Source: Streptomyces sp. NRRL F-5630
Lineage (GTDB): Bacteria; Actinomycetota; Actinomycetes; Streptomycetales; Streptomycetaceae
NCBI RefSeq assembly: GCF_000719475.1
Contig: NZ_JOGO01000040.1
Coordinates: forward strand, 1 to 56,001
Reading direction: 5' to 3'
Length of the DNA stretch: 56,001 bases
In this document: positions 8,128 to 16,610 of the stretch, piece by piece
Numbering within the stretch: position 1 is the first letter of the stretch
How the letters are laid out: every line of letters starts with the position of its first letter
The notes under the pieces: model-generated
The model's database searches: none
What the model was told of the DNA's origin: nothing
What the model saw: the letters and a program-made list of their open reading frames with translations, nothing else
Position numbers and translations under genes: made by a program

Positions 8128-8328
8128 GTCCCGGCGGGTGACGTCTAGGCCGATAAACGAAGTCCACGCGGGGCGAGTCGCAGAGAATCCCCGGAAGGCG
8201 TGCGGCTGCGCCCGCTCCCCGCCTGCGGGGATGAGCTGGAGGGGATGGCCACGTCTAGCCCGCGTGTCTGAAGGGTCACGCCGCGTGGCTGTCGTTCTTC
8301 CTCGTGCCTGGAGATGCTGTGTTGCTGG
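8128..8328. other. Spacer region with solitary CRISPR-like repeat
   Basis: No gene is seen. At 8210-8238 lies CGCTCCCCGCCTGCGGGGAT followed by GAGCTG. This resembles a classical I-E repeat (stem CTCCCCGC/GCGGGGAT, end GAGC) of a different family from the local arrays. It is out of the 61-bp phase of array 2, and no second copy is visible nearby. Confidence 0.4.
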
Positions 8329-8601
8329 TCAGGGGCCGACGATGAGCCAGAGGATGAGGGTGGCGTTGAGATCTTCCGCATGCCGATAGACGATGCTTAG
8401 CCCTCTGTCGCCAGTCTGTTCGGGCAGCAACTCGTACGCGTACGTAGTGCTGCCGTGTCCGTGGTCGGGCAGCGGGCGGGCCCCGGGAAGAACCGACTGT
8501 TCTTCGAGGAGGCGGCGCACCATCTCGACGGCGGCCTGCTCCGGGCGGGTCAGCTCGCGAAGGATCTTCTCGGCGGCGTCGGAGTGAAACGCCAGGCTCA
8601 C
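8329..8601 (-). CDS. Putative RelE-like toxin of a TA-type pair
   Basis: 90 aa, SLAFHSDAAEKILRELTRPE, then GHGSTTYAYELLPEQTGD and ILWLIVGP. The size, the order after a smaller-domain partner and the terminal beta-rich pattern resemble RelE/ParE-like toxins. The GTG start overlaps the partner's stop (GTGA). Catalytic residues cannot be assigned. The pair sits between two CRISPR arrays. Confidence 0.5.
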   Translation of the reverse strand: MSLAFHSDAAEKILRELTRPEQAAVEMVRRLLEEQSVLPGARPLPDHGHGSTTYAYELLPEQTGDRGLSIVYRHAEDLNATLILWLIVGP

Positions 8602-8891
8602 CTGCTGGTCTCGCTCATCTTGCGCCGGAGTTCCGCGTCGGTCTCGCCTGTGCTGCGAGCGATCGCGGTAGCCGCTGCCTGGTCCCGGTTCAGGAGGACA
8701 CGATGCCGGTAGGCCTGGGTGATCTCGCGAACATGCGTGAGATCGTCGAGATCGGCCGCAGCCAGTTCCGCGTCGAAGCGGGGCAAGTCCCCGGGAAGCC
8801 CGTACCGGCGCAGCGCGGCACGGAGTTCAGCGAGCGTACGCATCGACGGGACACCCGCAGACAGCGGGCCATGCTCGGGCTGAGCGCTCAC
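8598..8891 (-). CDS. DUF6247-like antitoxin-type protein
   Basis: 97 aa from GTG 8891, chosen for the GGAGGAAAA ribosome site; ATG 8843 is in frame. The core reads LRAALRRYGLPGDLPRFDAE, DLDDLTHVREITQAYRHR and VLLNRDQAAA. This matches the pattern I associate with DUF6247 proteins, usually found upstream of small RelE-like genes. It is translationally coupled to the downstream gene. Antitoxin function is inference. Confidence 0.55.
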   Translation of the reverse strand: MSAQPEHGPLSAGVPSMRTLAELRAALRRYGLPGDLPRFDAELAAADLDDLTHVREITQAYRHRVLLNRDQAAATAIARSTGETDAELRRKMSETSR

Positions 8892-8961
8892 GACTTTTCC
8901 TCCTCCGTGTAGGGCCCCCAGTGTCCTACACACCTGACCAACCAGGCCAAGGAACAACGAT

Positions 8962-9357
8962 CCCGAGCGCATTCGTCTCGCGGTGAGTCGGCCGACAAGC
9001 CTGACCAGTCCTGACCAGCCAAGTCCGCTCCGCATGCGCGGAGGTGAGCCGGGCACCATCGACCGCCGACCCATGCGACCGCCGTCCGCTCCGCACGCGC
9101 GGAGGTGAGCCACGGGGCAGTGGCGGGGGGCACGGTGCAGCAGCCGTCCGCTTCGCATGCGCGGAGGTGAACCGCCGGGCTTGGGTGTCTTCGCTCGCCG
9201 GTTGGAGTCCGCTCCGCAGGCACGGAGGTGAACCGGAGAACGCCTGGGTCAACGAAACATCGTTCGAGTCCGCTCCGCACGCGCGGAGGTGAACCGGACT
9301 ACCGCCGGGTGCGGATCACCGGGGAACCATCCGCTCCGCGCAGGCGGAGGTGAGCAG
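8962..9357 (+). CRISPR. Decaying leaderless array: 6 repeats, 5 spacers, plus one relic repeat
   Basis: Repeats start at 9023, 9084, 9146, 9207, 9268 and 9329; the spacer between the second and third is 33 nt. Repeats vary: GAGCCG, GAGCCA, then GAACCG three times, and a last copy with stem CTCCGC.GCAG.GCGGAG ending GAGCAG. One period before the first repeat (8962-8990) only the last 9 bases, GGTGAGTCG, still match in phase. No leader block precedes the array. Confidence 0.9.
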
Positions 9358-9430
9358 TGGACGCCGCTTTCGATTCCGTCCCGCCGCAGTCCTGTGAGAA
9401 GGACCGTTTAAGGGTCGCGGCGCGGTATGT

Positions 9431-9526
9431 CTGACAGGCTGGAGTGAGGTTGTCGAGGAGGTCCGAGCACGCGTGAGGGTTAGTCAACTAATTGCAAAGG
9501 AGGTCTAACGTCGCAGGTCGGGAAGG
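9431..9526 (+). promoter_or_regulatory. CRISPR leader 3
   Basis: CTGACAGGCTGG at 9431 and TTGCAAAGGAGGTCTAACG followed by GCAGGTCGGGAAGG just before the first repeat. These are the same blocks and spacing as leaders 1 and 4. It presumably drives the pre-crRNA and directs spacer integration. Confidence 0.8.
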
Positions 9527-11508
9527 GTCCGCTCCGCATGCGCGGAGGTGAGTCGGTGCAGCAGGCCGTGCCGGCGCTGGTTCCGGGGTCCGCTCCGCAT
9601 GCGCGGAGGTGAGTCGTGGCCATACGGCGCCGGAGGGGTCTACGAACGGTCCGCTCCGCATGCGCGGAGGTGAGTCGTGGGCGAGCCAGAGGAACAGCAG
9701 GGTGTCGAGGTCCGCTCCGCATGCGCGGAGGTGAGTCGGTCTGGCGGACGGGCGGGCGCAACCCGCGGCCGTCCGCTCCGCATGCGCGGAGGTGAGTCGA
9801 GCGGCGCGTGCACCGCGGCTCGCAGCTCTTCGTCCGCTCCGCATGCGCGGAGGTGAGTCACGGCTGCTCGGAGCCGCGTACGGCTCAAAACCGTCCGCTC
9901 CGCATGCGCGGAGGTGAGTCGGACCGAATGGGGCGACGACCCTGGGCGGGCTAGTCCGCTCCGCATGCGCGGAGGTGAGTCGATCAACAGAGACGGAGGT
10001 GTGCGCCCCGAGGAGTCCGCTCCGCATGCGCGGAGGTGAGTCGGCGAGGACGGTGCCCCACGCGACGGCTGCGGTGTCCGCTCCGCATGCGCGGAGGTGA
10101 GTCGTGGTGCCTGGTCGCGCTTCCTGAGGGGGCGTCGTCCGCTCCGCACGCGCGGAGGTGAGTCGCCGTTCGCACGGGTCCAGATCGACGGGGAGGGGTC
10201 CGCTCCGCATGCGCGGAGGTGAGTCGCGCGGCTGGGACCTGTACAACACGACGCTTCGGTCCGCTCCGCATGCGCGGAGGTGAGTCGGTCCTGCGTTTCA
10301 GCGACCGTGAGGATGTCGACGTCCGCTCCGCATGCGCGGAGGTGAGTCATCTCACCGATGAGATACGAGGTGTGGACCGGCGTCCGCTCCGCATGCGCGG
10401 AGGTGAGTCAGGCCTGCACACGGTGATCGGCTGGCCGAGGATGTCCGCTCCGCATGCGCGGAGGTGAGTCGCGCTGTAGCGCCGCAGGAGCCGCCCGCAC
10501 GCCGTCCGCTCCGCATGCGCGGAGGTGAGTCGGAGTGCGTCCCGGATGTCGCCGGAGAGGCGCCGTCCGCTCCGCATGCGCGGAGGTGAGTCGACATCGA
10601 CGAGCTCCCGTCCCCGAACCGCCGCGTCCGCTCCGCATGCGCGGAGGTGAGTCGTGGGTGTCGGCCAGGCCCCCGAGGAGGGCCACGTCCGCTCCGCATG
10701 CGCGGAGGTGAGTCGAGGCTGACCGATGGCGGTCACCTGGTCAGGGGGTCCGCTCCGCATGCGCGGAGGTGAGTCGAACCGCGGCCGGGTCTGCTGCTGG
10801 GTGTTCATGTCCGCTCCGCATGCGCGGAGGTGAGTCGGTCCGGGCGGCCGGTCGTTCGAGCAGCGCGGCGTCCGCTCCGCATGCGCGGAGGTGAGTCGAC
10901 GACGAGTGACCGGGGGAGTCGCCGGAATCTGTCCGCTCCGCATGCGCGGAGGTGAGTCGGCTCTGCGGGCGGAGGGGCTGACGCACGCGAGGTCCGCTCC
11001 GCATGCGCGGAGGTGAGTCCCGCTCTAACAGTTCCTCGCGCTGCGTCTCGATGTCCGCTCCGCATGCGCGGAGGTGAGTCGGTCCCCGATCCGGTACAGG
11101 ACCTCGAACGGCGGTCCGCTCCGCATGCGTGGAGGTGAGTCGGCGAGCTGATGACCCTCTTCGCCCAGGCGGAGGTCCGCTCCGCATGCGCGGAGGTGAG
11201 TCCCACTCGGCCCGGTTGCTGTGGGCGAACGCGGCGTCCGCTCCGCATGCGCGGAGGTGAGTCGCAGCGGGATTTGCCCGCCCCCGTGGTCCCGAAGTCC
11301 GCTCCGCACGCGCGGAGGTGAGCCGTCCCCGGTGTCGCCCTGACCGTTGCTGCTGCGGTCTGCTCCGCACGCGCGGAGGTGAGCCTTCGCCTCGCGCGCC
11401 ATGTCCGTGATCCGGGGGGTCTGCTCCGCACGCGCGGAGGTGAGCCGCAGTCGGCGTCGGCGGTCCGCAGGGCGCAGTGGTCCGCTCCGTAGGCAGGAGG
11501 TGACCCAG
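9527..11508 (+). CRISPR. CRISPR array 3: 33 repeats, 32 spacers (type I-E)
   Basis: 29-bp repeats from 9527, phase 61, with one 33-nt spacer at 10288-10320; the final repeat at 11480 lacks one base. Consensus starts GTCCGCTCCGCATG and ends CGCGGAGGTGAGTCG. Copies near the right end drift (GAGCCG, GTCTGC, TAGGCA), so the old end is at the right and the leader at the left. Many spacers read as coding sequence; for example the minus strand of the spacer at 10777 begins ATGAACACCCAGCAGCAG. Confidence 0.98.
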
Positions 11509-11553
11509 CCCTGCTCCGCGGGGCCCGCGAGAAGGAGCTGCGGCACGAGATAT

Positions 11554-11649
11554 CTGAGAGGCTGGGCTGAGGTTTGTCAGGGAGGTTGAACCACGTGTGA
11601 GGGGTGGTCAAGTAGTTGCAAAGGAGCCCTAACGCTGCAGGTCCGGAAG
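11554..11649 (+). promoter_or_regulatory. CRISPR leader 4
   Basis: CTGAGAGGCTGGGCTGAGG at 11554 and TTGCAAAGGAGCCCTAACG, GCAGGTCCGGAAGG ending at 11649. It is intact compared with leaders 1 and 3 but is followed by only one spacer. It also forms the boundary at the end of array 3. Confidence 0.75.
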
Positions 11650-11738
11650 GTCCGCTCCGCACGCGCGGAGGTGAGTCGCGCGGATCCTGCATCGCCAGCT
11701 GCTGACCGTTGTTCGCTCCGCAGGCGCGGGGTGAGCCT
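11650..11738 (+). CRISPR. CRISPR array 4: minimal, 2 repeats and 1 spacer
   Basis: The first repeat (11650-11678) matches consensus. The spacer is 32 nt (11679-11710). The second repeat (11711-11738) starts GTTCGCTCCGCAGGCG, lacks one base and ends GAGCCT. The array sits directly behind an intact leader. Confidence 0.85.
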
Positions 11739-11792
11739 CCTTCAGTGCCGCACGCGCGAGGTCTGCGCCCGGGGAGGGCGTATGAGCGGCGC

Positions 11793-14384
11793 TCATGCGG
11801 CACCTCCTGGCACGCAGGCCAAGGCCTCGCCGAGGCGCTCCGTGGTGGGCGCGTACTGGGCGGGGAGCGGCTGTGCACGTAGGTGGGCCAGTCGCTGGGT
11901 GAGGAGGTCTTCGGCGGCGCGGGTGCGGGCCCTTTCGGCGGCGTGGGTGGCGGCAGCAGGGCCCGGGCCGGTGGGGTCGTGGCGGTGGTGGCTGCGGGAT
12001 TGCTCGGCGGCGTAGGCGTAACGGCCCTCGGCCTGCGCCTGGGGGGTGCGGGTCAGCTGCGCGAGGGCGGTGGCCCGGTACTCGGCGGCGGCCTCCTGGG
12101 CGGCGCGCAGGCCTCGGTAGGCGGCGACGACGGGGGTACTGGGGTCGTCGACGATGCCGTCCTCGGCGAGCGCGGCGCGCAGCTCGCCCACGCTCGCTGC
12201 GACCCGGGCCAGGACGTCCTCGCGGACCTGGTTCATGACCGAGGCGATCTCGTCCAGGTGGCGGGGGTTCACGGTCCAGGAGACCTGGCACATCCCGGCC
12301 TCCTCGATCAGGTTGTTGAGCTCGCGGCGGGAGCCGCACACCTCACACAGGCCGGCCGCGTCTGGGCGCCCGCAGTCCCCGCACGGCAATGCCTGCCGCA
12401 CGCGTTCGCGGGCGGCTGCCTCCTCCTGTTCGCGCGCCGCCCGTTCCCGCGCAGCAGCACGCATCCGGTGACTGCGCTCGCGCTGGGCGGCATGACGCCG
12501 CTGCCGGGCCTCGGTCTCGCGCTCGGTGTGCTCGCGCAGCCGCTCCTCGAGGACGCGCTGTCGCTCTGCGGCGGCGAGGGCGGGCTGCTCCTGGTCGAGC
12601 TCGGCTGCGAGGCGGGCCCGGTGCGCGCGGCGGATATGGATCACGTTCCCGCAGCTCTCACAAGGCTGGCCAGTGTCCAGGCTGATCCCGTCGTCGCACC
12701 GCGTATCCGAGCAGGCCGGGCGCTGGACGAGCGCGCGGTGCAACAGCCAGGGGTAGGGCTGGCGGATCATCACCAGGCCCCGGCTTTGGGCGATTCTGGC
12801 CTCCAGCCGCTCGGCCAGCACCCGCGGAGCGTCCTGCGGCAGCGGCACGAGCCCGGCCAGCCGTACGAGCTCGGCGCGGGCGGCGATCTCGATCTGCCGC
12901 TGCTGCCAGCCGGAGAGCCGGTCCCACAACCACGTCACCGGCCGCAGCGCCTCACCCAGCTCCGGAACCTGGGCCAGGCGCCGACGAGGCAGCCGAGAGC
13001 CGGGAACCTTCCCGCTACCGGTGCGCGTGTGGCCCGCGCCAGCGGTGGCGTGCTGCTGGTGCTGCGAGGGGATCGGGAGGGTGTTCGGTTGTTCCCCGCG
13101 CAGCGGGCCCTCCCCCGCCCCCAACGACCCGCAGAGGCCCCCAGCCTCCTCACCAAGCTCCGGCTCCTCGCCCGCGCACACGCGTTCCGGCAACGGCGAG
13201 AACCCCGGATCGGCTCCGCCGGAAAACCCACCTACCTCCTCAACCTCACCCACGACAGAAACCCCCTGAGCGTGGTCTGTGTGGAACTCTGCACCAGCGG
13301 GACGCTCCGGAACCTCGGGAGTTTCGGCCTCGTTCTCCTCACCGATCCCAGACGCCCCAAGGGGCACAGGTGCCTCGGCAGGAGCGAGATCTCTGCCTGC
13401 ACTAACAGGACGCACCGAAAAATCGGGGTTGGCCCCCCGACCCTTCTCCACAGCGACAGGGTCGGGTACCGCAGTCAGCGCACGGCCGTGAGCACGAGCG
13501 ACGGGCAGGATCCGGACCCGGCCCTTGCCGCGCATCTGGGTCTCCGTCTGCTTGCGGGCCCGTTCCAGCAGACCGGCTGCCTCCAGCCGCGCGAGAACCT
13601 TCCGCGCGGCCGCCGCCGAGCAGCTCAGCAGCCGGGCCAGCGTCGCCGCCGCCCGCCCCTCACGACCGCGCACCGACCCGCCGCACAGGTTCAGCCACCC
13701 CGACGCCGGGGTGCTCAGCACCAGCAGGAGCAGCGCGAGCCGGTCCGACGCGGCCCCCCGCCCCGTACGGTCGGCCAGCAGGCCCGCCGGGGTCGCCGCC
13801 TTCTTGTCCGTCGCTGCCCACCCCGGCCCGAACAGGGCCTCGCACAACCGCAGCAGCGTTGCCAGCTCCGCCCGGTTCAGTGCGAGCGGATGCCTCGCAG
13901 CACGGCCACCACGCGCCCGCCACACCGGCATCAGCAAGCACCGCAGCCCCGTCGGGTACCCGCGCTCGTCGCGCACCTCTTCCGTGTGCAGCGCGTCCGA
14001 CTTCCGCAGCCGAGCAAGGCCCCGGCGGTGCACCGTGGATTCCCCCACCCCCATCCAGCTCCCCAGCTGCGCCACCCACGTCGATGCCACACAGTCATCG
14101 TCCGTGCCCTCAGCGGCCCGTGACTTCGCGAGCAGCACCACCGACGTCAACTGGGCCACGTGCGGCTGTCCGGCGATCGACGGATCCGCCAGCAGCGTCC
14201 GAACCGCGGCGAGCAACCGCAGCCGCATCGCGCGACCCAGCCGCAGCGGATCATCCAGGCCGCCATCGCCAGGCTTGCTGGAGGCCGGAACCGACCGCAA
14301 CCGCCGACGCTGCCCCGGCAGGCGGGGCACCTCGGCCTCCTCGCCCGCACCCAGTACTGCGGCCTCCGCCGCCCGCGCACTCAC
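11793..14384 (-). CDS. Large winged-helix / zinc-ribbon protein, possible plasmid replication protein
   Basis: 863 aa. The N-terminal ~300 residues look like tandem winged helices: MRLRLLAAVRTLLAD, LTSVVLLAKSRAAEG, WMGVGESTVHRRGLARLRKS and LLSCSAAAARKVLARLEAAG. A disordered acidic/Pro linker follows, then CSDTRCDDG...CESCGN, an Arg/Glu-rich coiled coil (about 620-690) and CGDCGRPDAAGLCEVCGSRR. The C-terminus is helical. GTG 14384 is the longest start. Size, two HTH units and position on a plasmid arm suggest a replication or DNA-binding role. This is inference; no named family recognised. Confidence 0.6.
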   Translation of the reverse strand: MSARAAEAAVLGAGEEAEVPRLPGQRRRLRSVPASSKPGDGGLDDPLRLGRAMRLRLLAAVRTLLADPSIAGQPHVAQLTSVVLLAKSRAAEGTDDDCVASTWVAQLGSWMGVGESTVHRRGLARLRKSDALHTEEVRDERGYPTGLRCLLMPVWRARGGRAARHPLALNRAELATLLRLCEALFGPGWAATDKKAATPAGLLADRTGRGAASDRLALLLLVLSTPASGWLNLCGGSVRGREGRAAATLARLLSCSAAAARKVLARLEAAGLLERARKQTETQMRGKGRVRILPVARAHGRALTAVPDPVAVEKGRGANPDFSVRPVSAGRDLAPAEAPVPLGASGIGEENEAETPEVPERPAGAEFHTDHAQGVSVVGEVEEVGGFSGGADPGFSPLPERVCAGEEPELGEEAGGLCGSLGAGEGPLRGEQPNTLPIPSQHQQHATAGAGHTRTGSGKVPGSRLPRRRLAQVPELGEALRPVTWLWDRLSGWQQRQIEIAARAELVRLAGLVPLPQDAPRVLAERLEARIAQSRGLVMIRQPYPWLLHRALVQRPACSDTRCDDGISLDTGQPCESCGNVIHIRRAHRARLAAELDQEQPALAAAERQRVLEERLREHTERETEARQRRHAAQRERSHRMRAAARERAAREQEEAAARERVRQALPCGDCGRPDAAGLCEVCGSRRELNNLIEEAGMCQVSWTVNPRHLDEIASVMNQVREDVLARVAASVGELRAALAEDGIVDDPSTPVVAAYRGLRAAQEAAAEYRATALAQLTRTPQAQAEGRYAYAAEQSRSHHRHDPTGPGPAAATHAAERARTRAAEDLLTQRLAHLRAQPLPAQYAPTTERLGEALACVPGGAA

Positions 14385-15076
14385 CGGCCCACCCGGCCCA
14401 TCACCGACGGGCTCATCCCGACCACCCCACGAGCCCCCCGCAGCGCGGAAGGCCCCGCGTGCTCGCGGACGAAATCCTGGAGACGTACATACCTCCCCAA
14501 GGGGCCCGCGCTGCCCGAACGTGACACGGGGCGGGAAAAAAGATCAGCACCCTCACTCGCGATGACCCCACGCGCTCCCCGCGCATGCGACGTCATGACG
14601 CGACGAAGCGGCTGGAAAGCCCGACACATCCGATGAAGGGACTTTTTACGCGAAACGCCCACTCGGGGGCCTGAGAGATGACAGGGATCGGGAACGTGCG
14701 GCACTATGAACTCCGTTCTCGGCCTGCGCCGGGTACGTGAAAGGGCCCCATCTCGATGGGGTGGTTCTGGGAGAACCTTGAAGTTGCTCGTCCTGTGGGT
14801 CCCGGTCGCCAAACCGGAGCCTCGAAGGGCGGGCCTTAGATCGGAGCTGCTATTCCGGTCCGTGGAAGAAGGCCGCACGGTGCGCCAACACCAGCGGCCA
14901 GCGGTAGAGGGAAAGCGCCCCCGCCAAGGGGCACAAGACCTCCCGCCTGCAAGATCCCTACGTCATCCGACCCCCCTCAGCGGGTGGGGTCTGCCCCGAG
15001 GCGTCGACAACGCGGCGCCTCGGGATGAGGCATGTGGGCATGACGGCGAGAGCGGGGCCAGCCCCGCTCCGGGCGG
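14385..15076. other. 692-bp non-coding region with hairpins
   Basis: Upstream of the large winged-helix gene. Structures include CCCCATCTCGATGGGG (14748-14763), GGTTCTGGGAGAACC (14763-14777) and CCCGAGGCG / CGCCTCGGG (14995-15003 / 15016-15024). No convincing coding frame is seen. It could hold the promoter and a cis-acting site for the adjacent gene. Confidence 0.4.
14995..15024. terminator. Hairpin downstream of small peptide gene
   Basis: Perfect 9-bp arms CCCGAGGCG / CGCCTCGGG, 12-nt loop, about 50 bp beyond the stop of the minus-strand 38-aa ORF. Confidence 0.55.
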
Positions 15077-15193
15077 TCACGCGTGTGCGGCGGTAGGAGG
15101 GACAGGGGCAACGTCCATCGGCGGTGTGATCCTCACGCCGGAACCGTCGCTCCACCTGTCTGACCGGGATGAATTCCGGGTACTCTTCTTCAT
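15077..15193 (-). CDS. 38-aa peptide ORF
   Basis: ATG 15193 is preceded by AAGGAA at 5-nt spacing. The sequence begins MKKSTRNSSRSDRWSDGSG and ends PPMDVAPVPPTAAHA: a basic Ser/Arg-rich head and a Pro/Ala tail. It lies downstream of the RibD-like operon, separated from it by a terminator hairpin at 15266-15311, and is followed by its own hairpin. No family recognised. A secreted or modified peptide precursor is possible but there is no direct support. Confidence 0.4.
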   Translation of the reverse strand: MKKSTRNSSRSDRWSDGSGVRITPPMDVAPVPPTAAHA

Positions 15194-15265
15194 GTCGCTT
15201 CCTTGCTCTTCTGCTTTAAAGGTTGCGTCCAGCCTGAGGAGTCCTCGAACAACTGCCTCTGGCAC

Positions 15266-15311
15266 CGGCTCCGCGTTGATCCCGGGTTACCAGCCCGGGG
15301 GAGCGGAGCCG
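15266..15311. terminator. Two-storey terminator hairpin
   Basis: Outer arms CGGCTCCGC / GCGGAGCCG (15266-15274 / 15303-15311) enclose inner CCCGGG / CCCGGG (15281-15286 / 15294-15299). It is placed about 150 bp after the minus-strand deaminase gene. Confidence 0.6.
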
Positions 15312-15457
15312 CTTACATTTCTGCGCGCGCCCGCGATCCGTAGAGATCATTGGCGCGAGGATCACCCTACCCCGGCGGCAGCCCTCCTGTGCCCCACCCG
15401 CCACTGTGCGTACAGGAACAGACGGCACATCACCGCAAATCTCTACGAACGGGCGCA

Positions 15458-15925
15458 TCAGTCGAGGCCGCCGAGGTGACCGTTGACGTCCCGGGCCGCC
15501 GCAGCCAGTTCGCGCAGCTCGACGACCACGACTCCGGCTTCCACCAGCTGCTCGTAGCCCACGCAGTCGTCGACGAACAGGCTGGGCTCGCGCCAGGCCA
15601 GGACGACACGCGGGATACCCGCGTCGAGGATGCGCTGCGCGCACGGTGTACGGGCGGCACTCCGTTGGGAGCAGGGCTCCAGCGTGCTGTAGATCGTTGC
15701 CCCGGCAAGGCGCGGGTCGCCCGCCGACAGCTTCCCGAGGGCGGCCTCCTCCGCGTGTTCGCGGGGGTCGGCCTCCCGCGAGTAGCCGGCCGCGAGCTCG
15801 GTACCGTCGTCGCCGACGATGACCGCGCCGACCGAGTAGGCACCGGCCGCCGGAGGGCACAGTGCGGCGAGGTCGAGGGCGCGCCGCATCCAGCGCAGGT
15901 CTTGCTCGCGGTCGGGCGTATACAT
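15458..15925 (-). CDS. RibD-like pyrimidine deaminase
   Basis: 155 aa. It has the cytidine-deaminase-fold zinc site: His in DPREHAEEAALGKLS (HAE) and PCSQRSAARTPCAQRI (PC...C), as in the deaminase half of RibD. Its ATG overlaps the stop of the reductase gene (TGATG). In normal RibD the deaminase and reductase are fused; here they are two adjacent genes, so a pathway other than housekeeping riboflavin synthesis is plausible. Confidence 0.85.
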   Translation of the reverse strand: MYTPDREQDLRWMRRALDLAALCPPAAGAYSVGAVIVGDDGTELAAGYSREADPREHAEEAALGKLSAGDPRLAGATIYSTLEPCSQRSAARTPCAQRILDAGIPRVVLAWREPSLFVDDCVGYEQLVEAGVVVVELRELAAAARDVNGHLGGLD

Positions 15926-16605
15926 CAGCCGCGCTCCTTCGGGGCGTAGCGGAGCAGCACGACGTCACCGATCGCGCGGGCCTCCAGCAATCGCATTCGG
16001 GATGTGGACCCGCCCGGGTAGTCGGCCGTGCCCAGGAACCGCGGGGCAGCGGCCTGGCTGACCAGGAGCGGGGCGATGGCGAGGTGCACCTCGTCGGCGA
16101 GGTCAGCGGCCATGAGCTGGGTGTGGATTGTCCCTCCGCCCTCCACCATCAGCCGCTTCACGCCCCGGCGGCCGAGCTCATCGAGGACGAAGCCCCAGTC
16201 GACATCCGGTCCCGCACTCACGACGTCGGCGAGGTCGCCGAGCGTCGCGCTAACCTTCTCGGCCGCGTCGTCCACGGTGAAGACCAGCTTCGCCCCGCCG
16301 TGGTGCCAGAACTTGAGGTCGGCGGGCAGGTCGCCGGACTGGGTGACCGTGACTTTCAGAGGGAACTCCGGCTTGCCGTCGGCGACGCGGCGCGCCCGGC
16401 GCTCGTCGGAGTTGACCAGCAGCCGCGGGTTGTCTTTCCGTATAGTCGTCGCGCCGATCAGGATGGCGTCGGACTCCGCGCGGACCTGGTCGACGCGGTC
16501 GAAGTCCTCGCTGTTGGACAGCAGCAGCCGCTGCGAGCTGGTGTCGTCCAGGTAGCCGTCGACCGACATGGCGGCGGAGAGCACGACGTAGGGGCGGGCG
16601 GTCAT
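15925..16605 (-). CDS. RibD C-terminal / dihydrofolate-reductase-like reductase
   Basis: 226 aa. Family signatures: PYVVLSAAMSVDGYLDDTS at the N-terminus, IGATTIRKDNPRLLV, GVKRLMVEGGGTIHTQL and ADLADEVHLAIAPLL. This is the NADPH-dependent 5-amino-6-(5-phosphoribosylamino)uracil reductase fold. It is encoded between a TPR gene and the deaminase in one operon. The two products probably act in sequence on a pyrimidine or pterin-like substrate; the substrate is not known. Confidence 0.88.
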   Translation of the reverse strand: MTARPYVVLSAAMSVDGYLDDTSSQRLLLSNSEDFDRVDQVRAESDAILIGATTIRKDNPRLLVNSDERRARRVADGKPEFPLKVTVTQSGDLPADLKFWHHGGAKLVFTVDDAAEKVSATLGDLADVVSAGPDVDWGFVLDELGRRGVKRLMVEGGGTIHTQLMAADLADEVHLAIAPLLVSQAAAPRFLGTADYPGGSTSRMRLLEARAIGDVVLLRYAPKERG

Positions 16606-16610
16606 CAGGA

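Noticed and set aside
11883..14123. 746-aa reading frame on the + strand
   Set aside because: Shadow of the minus-strand winged-helix gene; no domain and biased composition.
14700..14880. tRNA or riboswitch in the structured stretch
   Set aside because: Hairpins are present, but no cloverleaf with a T-loop consensus or known riboswitch core could be built by eye.
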